DNA of 16,393 nucleotides. Source: Lachnospiraceae bacterium UBA7160. GTDB lineage: Bacteria; Bacillota; Clostridia; Lachnospirales; Lachnospiraceae. The DNA lies in the NCBI GenBank assembly GCA_002491565.1, contig DKWE01000125.1:1-16393 (forward strand), written 5' to 3'. Positions 1-7,046 of this stretch are shown one piece after another. Below the pieces are notes generated by a model. It searched no databases, had not been told where the DNA came from, and saw only the letters and a list, made by a program, of their open reading frames with translations. Positions within the stretch are counted from its first letter, which is position 1; every line of letters begins with the position of its first letter. The position numbers and the translations under genes are program-made.

Positions 1-101
1 GCCAAGTAGCCATGCTTGCATGGACATTTGGCGGTGCTTTATGCCGGTGGCATATGTTTAGTACCGGCCGAAGCGAAGCATAGACCTGCCGCGAGGGTTA
101 A
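1..101. repeat. Structured intergenic element E, left-end copy (partial)
   Basis: This non-coding stretch folds well on paper. CCATG/CATGG closes a four-base loop and is enclosed by GCCAA/TTGGC (about 1-33), and GCCGGT/ACCGGC forms a second stem further on. The first 11 bases (GCCAAGTAGCC) recur as the last 11 bases of the window, so this is probably the body of a dispersed element whose beginning is seen at 16371-16393. No reading frame is convincing. The function is unknown; a repeat or a structured RNA are both possible. Confidence 0.45.
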
Positions 102-202
102 AGAGAGTGTCGCAAAACTGCCGGAATCCATATTCCATGGCATATAACCATTCGATTAAACCACCAGAGTTTGTAGCTTTGGAGTATTTTGCAACACCCT
201 CT
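102..202 (+). repeat. Repeat family A, copy A1
   Basis: About 101 bp with terminal inverted repeats: AGAGAGTGTCGCAAAA at the left pairs with TTTTGCAACACCCTCT at the right. The interior shares the block CATGGCATATAACCA with the other copies and has a small stem CCAGAG/CTTTGG. Almost the whole length matches the reverse complement of the copy at 9786-9885. It begins 18 bases beyond the stop codon of the LacI gene in that gene's direction of reading, so it could act as its transcription terminator, although its T-tract is weak there. Confidence 0.75.
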
Positions 203-220
203 GACTACGCAGTATCATCT

Positions 221-1222
221 CTATATATTCAGCTCCTCCCGTGTGGTCCCCCCATACGCATAGGAAACGGGCAGGCAGACAAGCGGCGGCTTTGCCGTGA
301 TATTGTCCTGGAGGAGGAGCTGTACGGACATCTCTGCGATGTCCTGTACGGGCTGCACGATGGTCGAGCATAGGTAATCGGCATCGCCCAGAATCCGGAT
401 ACCGTCAAAGCCAATCACCTGTACCTCATCCGGGACTTTGATTCTGAATTTTTTTAAAATCTTAAGGGCCTCGTAGGCGATCCGGTCGGTCACGCAGAAC
501 AGGCCGTCAAAGTCCAGCCTGCCGCCATGCAGATGGGTGGAGAGAAATTCCTCAAATCCATCCAGCGGCTCGTCGTCGTGAAGAATCTTTGACTCATAAT
601 GCAGATTGCGGACGAGACACCCGTTTTCAAAGCCTGCCTTCCGCTTGTTCGGCTCGTTCGTGAGGGAAGAGCCTGTTCTTAAGAAGGCGACGTTTTTACA
701 TCCGAGGTCCGCCAGCTTCTCGGCCGCCATGTGGCCGCCCATGAAGTTGTCGCTCGCGACACACGGGATATGTGTTCCGATGGAGCGGTCGATGGAGACA
801 AAGGGGATATCTTTGTCAACATGGAGATCCGGACTGTAGGTCAGACCGATGATGCCGTCTACCTTATTATTCTGTGCCATCGTGATGTAGTCCTGTTCTG
901 AGGCATAGTCGGATTCGGTGCAGCACAGCAGCATGCGGTATTTTCTTCTGGAAAGAGCATGGTGGATCTCGTGAATCAGTGCGGCAAAAAAAGGATTCCA
1001 GGTATTCGGAATCAGCAGAGCAACCGTGTAAGTCCTGTCTGCCTTCAACCCCTGCGCATAGCTGTTGACCCGGTAATCGAGCTTGCGGATCGCCGCCTCG
1101 ACGCGCAGGCGGTAGGACTCTCCGACCGGCTGTCCGTTAATGACCTTTGACACGGTGCCGAGTGCGACACCGGCCTCGGCTGCGACGTCCTTCATGGTAG
1201 GGGCGGAACTTTTTTTCCTCAT
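221..1222 (-). CDS. LacI-family transcriptional repressor
   Basis: A 333-residue protein of full LacI-family length. Residues 10-30 form the DNA-binding helix-turn-helix (MKDVAAEAGVALGTVSKVIN), followed by the hinge region (about 50-62). The rest is a periplasmic-binding-protein-like effector domain beginning TYTVALLIPNTWNPFF, with the family's late VIGFDG motif. The gene has an AGAGAGG ribosome site just upstream of its ATG. It is divergent from the sugar transporter/GH32 operon, and that operon's promoter carries LacI-like TGAAACGTT sequences, so it most likely represses the operon and is released by a fructose-containing sugar or its phosphate. The effector is inferred from context only. 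Family assignment is secure; the exact ligand is not. Confidence 0.93.
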   Translation of the reverse strand: MRKKSSAPTMKDVAAEAGVALGTVSKVINGQPVGESYRLRVEAAIRKLDYRVNSYAQGLKADRTYTVALLIPNTWNPFFAALIHEIHHALSRRKYRMLLCCTESDYASEQDYITMAQNNKVDGIIGLTYSPDLHVDKDIPFVSIDRSIGTHIPCVASDNFMGGHMAAEKLADLGCKNVAFLRTGSSLTNEPNKRKAGFENGCLVRNLHYESKILHDDEPLDGFEEFLSTHLHGGRLDFDGLFCVTDRIAYEALKILKKFRIKVPDEVQVIGFDGIRILGDADYLCSTIVQPVQDIAEMSVQLLLQDNITAKPPLVCLPVSYAYGGTTREELNI

Positions 1223-1256
1223 TTGATAAGACCTCTCTTTCTGTCTGAATGTATCT

Positions 1257-1285
1257 AGTGTACTGTCTCATTCGTATTCAGGCAA
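1257..1285 (-). promoter_or_regulatory. Possible promoter of the LacI gene
   Basis: On the minus strand TTGCCT (1280-1285) and TACACT (1257-1262) are 17 bases apart and would start transcription near 1250, about 28 bases before the start codon. Both hexamers lie in the terminal inverted repeat of the MITE-like element, so the element may supply the promoter. The match is moderate. Confidence 0.35.
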
Positions 1286-1415
1286 ACCGCCTTGCCTGAT
1301 TTCCCATCGGACTGCGCCTGCTTCGATCGACGATGCTGCCGCGTCGCTTCACTCAGCCGCCTTGCCGATGAAAATCATGCTGCCGAGTTTTGCCGGTTAT
1401 GAATGATACAGTACA
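1259..1415. repeat. MITE-like element with terminal inverted repeats
   Basis: TGTACTGTCTCATTC at 1259-1273 is matched in inverted orientation by GAATGATACAGTACA at 1401-1415 (one mismatch), and similarity continues inward (GGCAAACC against GGTT.TGCC). The 157-bp interior has no coding potential and carries CCGCCTTGCC twice. A further direct-orientation fragment of the same end, CTGTCTCATTCATATTCA, lies at 1424-1441 and is followed by CCTGATTTC like the left end, suggesting a second decayed copy. I could not identify a clear target-site duplication. Confidence 0.5.
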
Positions 1416-1529
1416 TTAATATCCTGTCTCATTCATATTCATACGCTGTCAAATTTCCTGATTTCATTCCTGACGTACCGGCAAGCGTGGACGATAGGTG
1501 AATTGAATGTCCTTCGGCCATTAGACCGC

Positions 1530-1586
1530 TTATAAATGAAATCTTGCGCAAAATGGCAAAATTTTGGTTCCGGTTTATCCGGGTTA
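1530..1586 (-). repeat. Repeat C, copy C1
   Basis: A segment of about 56 bp whose reverse complement matches 9695-9750 with about four differences; the shared core is CCATTTTGCGCAAGATTTCA. It includes the palindrome TTGCGCAA. C1 lies upstream of the transporter promoter and C2 lies beyond the last GH32 gene, so the pair is inverted and encloses the whole operon. No reading frame or family was recognised. Confidence 0.7.
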
Positions 1587-1699
1587 GGGTGGTACCCTTG
1601 TGATAAGTATATGAAAACATATGAAAAATAAAATAATTCATGAAATAATTATACGTCTGTTTCACGGGAAAGTAAAGAATAAAAAGAAAGAATCATCAA

Positions 1700-1711
1700 T
1701 GAAACGTTACA
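1700..1711. promoter_or_regulatory. Candidate LacI-family operator O1
   Basis: TGAAACGTTACA is a near-palindrome centred on CG, as LacI-family operators are. It lies about 77 bases upstream of the operon promoter's -35 box and about 131 bp centre-to-centre from O2, a spacing at which DNA looping is conceivable. Assignment to the neighbouring LacI protein is inferred. Confidence 0.5.
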
Positions 1712-1787
1712 CACGTCATAATGCACAAAAATAGAGGGATAAATTTATAAAATAGTCATAAAGATGATATTTTAAACTAAAAAATCA

Positions 1788-1816
1788 TTGACGAAATGCT
1801 ACTGCTGTGCTATGGT
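1788..1816 (+). promoter_or_regulatory. Promoter of the transporter/GH32 operon
   Basis: TTGACG (1788-1793) and TATGGT (1811-1816) are separated by exactly 17 bases, and TGC precedes the -10 box (extended -10). Transcription would begin near 1823, giving a leader of about 145 bases before the first permease gene. Confidence 0.65.
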
Positions 1817-1833
1817 TATGGCACGGAAGAAAT

Positions 1834-1866
1834 AACGTTTCATGAAATTAATGATTTTGAAACGTT
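1834..1866. promoter_or_regulatory. Paired LacI-type operators O2/O3 downstream of the promoter
   Basis: AACGTTTCA (1834-1842) and TGAAACGTT (1858-1866) form an inverted pair, with CG centres 27 bp apart. Each is most of the LacI-family consensus TGAAACGTTTCA. They sit just downstream of the predicted start site, where a bound repressor would block transcription. Confidence 0.6.
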
Positions 1867-1869
1867 GAG

Positions 1870-1897
1870 GCAGCTGGAAAAGGAACCAGTCAGCTGC
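1870..1897 (+). promoter_or_regulatory. Leader hairpin of the operon
   Basis: GCAGCTG and CAGCTGC form a perfect 7-bp stem in the leader, right after operator O3. It is not followed by a T-tract, so it is not an obvious terminator. The remaining leader to 1967 can form a weaker CCG.CAG/CTGCCGG pairing. No known riboswitch was recognised. Confidence 0.3.
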
Positions 1898-1967
1898 TAG
1901 GAATGCCGACAGTGTTTCCGGGATGTTTCAGCTCTGCCGGTAATCAGTAAAAGGAAGGAGAGATACT

Positions 1968-2909
1968 ATGAGTAAGTCAAGAGCTGCGGCAGCTGTAGTA
2001 AAGCGGGGCAGCGGGAAGTCCGTATCGAAGCGGCTTCGGTCCTACTGGCAGCTGTACCTGATGCTTCTGATACCGGTAGTGCTGACCATTGTGTATAAGT
2101 ACATACCGATGTACGGCATCCAGATCGCATTCCGCGATTACAAGGCGAGCCGGGGCATGTGGGGGAGCAAATGGGTTGGATGGAAATGGTTTGAACGTTT
2201 CTTCAGCGCTCCGAACTGTGTGCGTATGATTAAGAACACGGTTCTGCTGAGCCTCTACAGCCTGCTGTGGAGCTTCCCGATTCCGATCATCCTGGCACTG
2301 CTGATCAACCAGCTGAGATTCAATAAGTTTAAACGGACGGTGCAGACCGTGCTGTACGCGCCGCACTTCATCTCCACGATGGTTGTCTGCGGTATGCTGC
2401 GAATCTTCCTGAGCCCGTCGGGTGGTCTGATCAACCTGATTGCAGGCACGAGCATTGATTTCCTTTCTGAGTCTTCTGCGTTCCGGACGATCTACATTGC
2501 CTCCGGAATCTGGCAGGATGCAGGATGGGGCATCATCGTATACATGGCTACACTGGCGAATATCGATGCATCTCACTATGAAGCGGCGCGCATTGACGGA
2601 GCGTCCATGTTCCAGAGAATCCGGTTTATTGACCTGCCGGAGCTCGTACCGCAGATCGTGCTGATGCTGATTATGAGTGTAGGCAGCCTGATGAATGTCG
2701 GATTTGAGAAGGTGTTCCTGCTTCAGACGGATCTGAACAAAGCGACCAGTGACGTGATTTCGGTCTATGTGTACCAGCAAGGTATCGAAAACGCGAAGTA
2801 CAGCTATTCTACTGCGGTAGGTCTGTTTAACACCATGGTCAACATCGTGCTTCTGATTGCGGTAAATAAGATCACAAGCAAGATTTCAGATGACGTCAGC
2901 TTTGTATAG
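1968..2909 (+). CDS. Sugar ABC transporter permease, LplB type
   Basis: A 313-residue inner-membrane protein with about six hydrophobic segments, beginning LYLMLLIPVVLTIVYKYIPM after a basic cytoplasmic N-terminus. The binding-protein-dependent permease (EAA) loop reads EAARIDGASMFQRIRFIDLP from residue 205 and would dock the ATPase. The overall sequence resembles the LplB/YtcP-like carbohydrate permeases (CUT1 group) used for oligosaccharides. The ribosome site AAGGAAGGAGAG precedes the ATG. It overlaps no neighbour, but its stop codon lies inside the ribosome site of the next permease, so the two are probably translationally coupled. With two GH32 genes downstream, a fructo-oligosaccharide is the likely cargo (inferred). 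No ATPase gene is present in the window's operon, as is usual for this transporter type, which shares an MsmX-like ATPase. Confidence 0.93.
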   Translation: MSKSRAAAAVVKRGSGKSVSKRLRSYWQLYLMLLIPVVLTIVYKYIPMYGIQIAFRDYKASRGMWGSKWVGWKWFERFFSAPNCVRMIKNTVLLSLYSLLWSFPIPIILALLINQLRFNKFKRTVQTVLYAPHFISTMVVCGMLRIFLSPSGGLINLIAGTSIDFLSESSAFRTIYIASGIWQDAGWGIIVYMATLANIDASHYEAARIDGASMFQRIRFIDLPELVPQIVLMLIMSVGSLMNVGFEKVFLLQTDLNKATSDVISVYVYQQGIENAKYSYSTAVGLFNTMVNIVLLIAVNKITSKISDDVSFV

Positions 2910-2919
2910 GAGGTGCAGC

Positions 2920-3828
2920 ATGGGAAGAAAAAAACAGGCAGGACAGCTGCGCGGTCTGTCCGACAGAACCAGTGATATTATTCTGGTAGTGATCTGCCTC
3001 TTCGTTATGTTATTGGTAGCGTACCCGCTTTACTACGTGCTGGTCGCTTCCGTATCGAATCCATACGATGTGTATGCAGGTAAGACCTTCCTTTTACCGA
3101 GCGAATTTACCCTGTCCGGTTATAAGGCGCTGTTTGCGGATAACAGCATTGCGAGAGGTTACATAAACAGTATCAAATATACGGTAATCGGTACGGTGTT
3201 CTCCGTCCTGATGGTATACCTCGCAGCGTACCCGCTGAGCATTAAGGATCTGCCAGGCAGAAAGTTCCTCAGTATCTTTTTCATCATCACCATGTATTTC
3301 GGCGGCGGCCTGATCCCGACCTACTTGATCGTAAAAGAGACTGGCCTGATCAACAATATGTGGGCATTATTCCTTCCGGGCGGTGTGGGCGTCGGAAACA
3401 TGATTATTGTCCGCAACTTCTTTGAACACAGTATTCCGAAGGAGATGGTCGAGGCGGCGGAGATCGACGGCGCTTCGAAGTGGACGACATTCGTGAAGAT
3501 TGTGGTGCCGCTCTCCCGTGCGATCATGGCGGTTATGGTAGTGTTCAGCATGGTGGCTTACTGGAACGACTGGTTCACGGCGATGATCTATCTGCCGGGC
3601 CAGGAGCAGGCTCCTCTGCCGCTGGTACTGCGGAATATCCTGATCAAGAGTTCCGCAAGCGCGAGCCAGGCGAGCACGATCTCCGGCGGCTACGCGGAAT
3701 TGAACAAGATGACAGAGATGATCAAGTTTTCATCGATTATTGTAGCGGCGGCGCCGATGCTGGTGATCTACCCGTTCGTGCAGAAGTATTTTGAGAAGGG
3801 CTTTATGGCTGGAGCAGTCAAGGGCTGA
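2920..3828 (+). CDS. Sugar ABC transporter permease, LplC/YtcP (MalG-like) type
   Basis: A 302-residue partner permease. The ATG at 2920 is preferred because AGGAGG (2908-2913) lies six bases before it; an in-frame ATG at 2890 would sit inside the upstream gene without such a site. About six membrane segments are visible, starting near DIILVVICLFVMLLVAYPLY. The EAA loop EAAEIDGASKWTTFVKIVVP begins near residue 178. The C-terminus FEKGFMAGAVKG is typical of this family (LplC, the second permease of aldouronate-like transporters). It should form the heterodimeric channel with the preceding permease and takes sugar from the binding protein encoded next. Confidence 0.93.
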   Translation: MGRKKQAGQLRGLSDRTSDIILVVICLFVMLLVAYPLYYVLVASVSNPYDVYAGKTFLLPSEFTLSGYKALFADNSIARGYINSIKYTVIGTVFSVLMVYLAAYPLSIKDLPGRKFLSIFFIITMYFGGGLIPTYLIVKETGLINNMWALFLPGGVGVGNMIIVRNFFEHSIPKEMVEAAEIDGASKWTTFVKIVVPLSRAIMAVMVVFSMVAYWNDWFTAMIYLPGQEQAPLPLVLRNILIKSSASASQASTISGGYAELNKMTEMIKFSSIIVAAAPMLVIYPFVQKYFEKGFMAGAVKG

Positions 3829-3854
3829 GTATAGAAAAGAAAGGAAGAAAAATC

Positions 3855-5498
3855 ATGAAAAAAATGTATCAGAGAACACTGACAGCTGCAGTAGCAGCGA
3901 GCATGGCGGCGGCAGCGATCTCCGGAACCGCTTTTGCAGAGGCGAACACAGACACTTCACAGACAGAGTTTCATATTCTCGGCGGCATGAGCGCACTGAG
4001 CAAGGGCTACCAGGATAATGAAGTGCTCAACGCGATGCAGGAAAATGCAGGCATCAGCATTGACTGGGAGACGATGAGCGATTCCCTGGGCGAGCAGGTG
4101 AATATCCGTATTGCGGGAAACGAGCTTCCGGACGCATTTATGGGTGTCGGTTTTTCGAACTATGACCTGACGACCTACGGCGAGGATGGCACGTTTATCG
4201 ATCTGACTCCGTATCTGACAGAGGAGTATATGCCGAACCTGGCAAAGATTCTGGAGGAGCATCCGGAGATCCGCAGCGCTATCACGATGAGCGACGGCTG
4301 CATCTACGGTCTTCCGGCAGGAGAGCAGATGGGTACAGCAGGAATCGGCGCAGAGAATGATTACAGTATTTACTCCATCCCGCAGTTCAGTATGATCAAT
4401 AAGGCATGGCTGGATGACCTCGGACTGGCGGTACCGACGACGCTCGATGAGCTGCATGACGCGCTGGTCGCATTCAAGGAAAACGATATGAGTACGAAGT
4501 ACTATGGCAATGATGCAGGAACGACGATCCCGATGAGCACCGGCTTTGACCAGTGGTGCTGGGGCCAGAACATCTTCTACGCAGGCTTTGGCTTCACCAA
4601 CTGGCCGAACGATGTCATCAATGACCTGGTACTGAAGCCAGACGGAACCGTAGAATTTGTCTGCGCGACCGATGCATACCGTGATGCAGTGACCTATTTC
4701 CATGACTGGTTCGAAGAGGGCCTGATGGATGTCGAGATGTTCAGCCAGAGCGACACACAGCTGATCTCCAAGTGCTCTCAGGGCTATGTGGGCGTATCGA
4801 CCTGGTGGTACATTGAGGAGCTGATGGGTGAGCACGCAGCAGATTACGTATTCCTTCCGGTTCTGGACGGCCCGGACGGCACACACAATGTAACGGTTCG
4901 TACCGGAGGCGGCACGAACAGCGGAAATCTTAATATCACAAGCGCATGTGAGAGTCCGGCGAACCTGCTGAAGTTCTTTGACCAGTGGTATGTTGGCGAA
5001 AATGTAATGCAGCTTCAGTACGGCCCGATCGGCACCTACTTCACCGAGCAGGATGAGAACGGCGTGTGGAAGAGTATCTCGGATGCGGAGAGCCAGGAGA
5101 AGTTCGGCAAGGGCGCAGGCGAGCTGAAGGGCGAGTATGAGGTTTACGGACCGAAGCTGATCCTCAGCGACTACTACCAGACTACATTTAAGATGGAAGA
5201 CCGTGCGATCGAGCGTCTGACCGATCTGAATGATTACTGGATGCCGTTTGTAAGTGATACAACCACTTATCCGGTAGACTGCGTATTCACAAGCGACGAG
5301 CTTGAGACAATTGATTTCTATAAGGCAGACTTTGAGAATACTGTAGCAGAAAATGAAGGTCTCTGGATCAAGGAGGGCGGCCCGTCTGATGAAGAGTGGG
5401 AAGACTACCTCTCCAGCCTGACAGATGGATGCGGTATGGAAGAGCTTCTTGAGGTATATCAGGATGCATATGACCGCTATGTAGAGGCAGAGGAGTAA
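3855..5498 (+). CDS. Extracellular sugar-binding protein of the ABC transporter, lacking a lipobox
   Basis: A 547-residue solute-binding protein of the LplA-like size class. It has a basic N-terminus, a hydrophobic core (residues 9-24) and a probable signal peptidase I site AFA28-E29. The mature part begins FHILGGMSALSKGYQDNEVL, resembling family-1 binding proteins, and contains many aromatic residues (for example DQWCWG and WWYIEELMGEH) that suit carbohydrate stacking. Its place after two permeases and before two GH32 genes supports a fructan oligosaccharide ligand (inferred). Oddity: Gram-positive binding proteins are normally lipoproteins with a Cys at the cleavage site, yet no Cys is present in or just after this signal peptide, so the protein may be released or held in another way. 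The ribosome site is AAAGGAAG. Confidence 0.9.
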   Translation: MKKMYQRTLTAAVAASMAAAAISGTAFAEANTDTSQTEFHILGGMSALSKGYQDNEVLNAMQENAGISIDWETMSDSLGEQVNIRIAGNELPDAFMGVGFSNYDLTTYGEDGTFIDLTPYLTEEYMPNLAKILEEHPEIRSAITMSDGCIYGLPAGEQMGTAGIGAENDYSIYSIPQFSMINKAWLDDLGLAVPTTLDELHDALVAFKENDMSTKYYGNDAGTTIPMSTGFDQWCWGQNIFYAGFGFTNWPNDVINDLVLKPDGTVEFVCATDAYRDAVTYFHDWFEEGLMDVEMFSQSDTQLISKCSQGYVGVSTWWYIEELMGEHAADYVFLPVLDGPDGTHNVTVRTGGGTNSGNLNITSACESPANLLKFFDQWYVGENVMQLQYGPIGTYFTEQDENGVWKSISDAESQEKFGKGAGELKGEYEVYGPKLILSDYYQTTFKMEDRAIERLTDLNDYWMPFVSDTTTYPVDCVFTSDELETIDFYKADFENTVAENEGLWIKEGGPSDEEWEDYLSSLTDGCGMEELLEVYQDAYDRYVEAEE

Positions 5499-5519
5499 AG
5501 AGCAGCGAAAGGAAATTTT

Positions 5520-7007
5520 ATGATTAGTCAGACACTGCGTGAGGCACGCAAATACGAAGAAGCATCGGAGAAGATGATTGAACAGGAGATGCGGCCGGAG
5601 TTTCATCTGAGTACCCGCGTCGGATGGATGAATGATCCAAATGGTTTTTCCTATTATAATGGTGAGTATCACATGTTTTACCAGTATCATCCTTATAGCT
5701 CGCATTGGGGTCCGATGCATTGGGGCCATGCGGTGAGCAGAGACCTTCTCCACTGGACTTACCTGCCTGCGGCGATTGCTCCGGATGAGGTATATGATAC
5801 AGACGGCTGTTTTTCCGGGAGTGCGATTGAGCTTCCGGACGGGAGGCAGCTTCTGATGTACACCGGGGTATCGAAGCAGCGCCTGCAGGATGGTTCGTTT
5901 GGAGATGTCCAGGCGCAGTGTTTGGCAGTCGGAGATGGGATTGATTACGAAAAATACGAGCGGAACCCGGTGTTGGATGCAGCGGATTTGCCCGAGGGAG
6001 CGAGTGCGGCGGACTTTCGGGATCCGAAGATCTGGCGGAAAAAAGACGGAACGTATCAGTGCGTGGCGGGCAGTCGCCCGGCAGACGGCAGCGGCCAGAT
6101 CCTTCTCTTTGAGAGCCCGGATGCATTCCACTGGAAGTTCAGGACTGTGCTTGCTTCCAATCGCAATCGGTTTGGCTTGATGTGGGAATGTCCGGATTTC
6201 TTTGAACTGGACGGCAAGCAGGTTCTGCTGACAAGTCCGCAGGATATGCTGCCGCAGGATTTTGAGTACCACAATGGAAATGGAACCTTATGTCTGATCG
6301 GAAGCTATGCGGAGGAGACAGCGGAGTTTACAGAAGAGCACAATCAGGCGATCGATTACGGGATTGATTTTTATGCACCGCAGACGGTGCTTGCACCCGA
6401 CGGGCGCAGGATCATGATCGGCTGGATGCAGAACTGGGATACGAGTAATCTGCATTCGGCAAAGGAACGCGCCTGGTTCGGGCAGATGAGCCTGCCGCGG
6501 GAGCTCTCGATCAGAAATGGACGGCTGTATCAGCAGCCGGTGCGGGAACTTTTGCAGATGCGCTGCAATGAGGTGCGGCATGAGAACGTATCCTTCAGCG
6601 GCATTATCCGTCTGGACGGGATTAAGGGAAGAAGGATCGATATGGAGATCGAGCTTTTCCCGGGAGATGTGCAGGAGATTTACCGGAAGTTTGCGGTTCG
6701 CTTCGCGCAGAACGATACGTACCAGACCTCAGTCAGCTTCCGGCCGCATGAGTCGATTTTAAAGATCGACCGCAAATTTTCCGGTTCGCGCCGGGCAATT
6801 ATCCATCAGCGGCGCAGCAAGGTGAATACAGTGAATGGAAAGCTGAAGCTGCGGCTGATTCTGGACCGGTTCAGCGCGGAGGTGTTTGTAAACGATGGAG
6901 AGCAGGCGTTGTCTGCGACGATCTATACGGAGCAGGAGGCAGAAGGAATCTCATTTTTCGCGGATGGACAGGTGCGGATGAATGTGGTGAAGTACGATCT
7001 GGTATAA
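5520..7007 (+). CDS. Intracellular GH32 beta-fructosidase (sucrose-6-phosphate hydrolase/exo-fructosidase type)
   Basis: A 495-residue glycoside hydrolase family 32 enzyme without a signal peptide. The canonical motifs are complete: WMNDPNG at residues 36-42 (nucleophile D39), FRDPK with R167-D168 (transition-state stabiliser), and WECPD with E223 as acid/base. The five-bladed propeller spans about 28-335, and a C-terminal beta-sandwich follows, with LILDRFSAEVFVNDGEQ near 450. It would hydrolyse terminal fructose from imported fructo-oligosaccharides or sucrose in the cytoplasm. The gene starts 21 bases after the binding-protein gene, with AAAGGA ahead of the ATG, and so belongs to the same operon. 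The transporter here is ABC rather than PTS, so unphosphorylated oligosaccharides are the likelier substrate than sucrose-6-phosphate (inferred). Confidence 0.93.
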   Translation: MISQTLREARKYEEASEKMIEQEMRPEFHLSTRVGWMNDPNGFSYYNGEYHMFYQYHPYSSHWGPMHWGHAVSRDLLHWTYLPAAIAPDEVYDTDGCFSGSAIELPDGRQLLMYTGVSKQRLQDGSFGDVQAQCLAVGDGIDYEKYERNPVLDAADLPEGASAADFRDPKIWRKKDGTYQCVAGSRPADGSGQILLFESPDAFHWKFRTVLASNRNRFGLMWECPDFFELDGKQVLLTSPQDMLPQDFEYHNGNGTLCLIGSYAEETAEFTEEHNQAIDYGIDFYAPQTVLAPDGRRIMIGWMQNWDTSNLHSAKERAWFGQMSLPRELSIRNGRLYQQPVRELLQMRCNEVRHENVSFSGIIRLDGIKGRRIDMEIELFPGDVQEIYRKFAVRFAQNDTYQTSVSFRPHESILKIDRKFSGSRRAIIHQRRSKVNTVNGKLKLRLILDRFSAEVFVNDGEQALSATIYTEQEAEGISFFADGQVRMNVVKYDLV

Positions 7008-7046
7008 AAAATTTGCGGGACGGCGTTATTATGTGAGGAAGTTGCA

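Noticed and set aside
1700..1711. TGAAACGTTACA as a CcpA catabolite-response (cre) site
   Set aside because: The spacing differs from the 14-base cre consensus by missing positions; a local LacI operator fits better, although CcpA control is not excluded.
1977..2780. A 267-codon minus-strand frame opposite the first permease gene
   Set aside because: Low-complexity His/Gln/Arg-rich composition, no ribosome site, and the plus strand is a clear permease.
3957..6272. A 771-codon open frame on the minus strand across the binding-protein and cytoplasmic GH32 genes
   Set aside because: It spans two well-supported genes on the other strand, has no ribosome site or recognisable domain, and is rich in Cys, Arg, His and Ile in the way antisense frames of GC-biased genes are.
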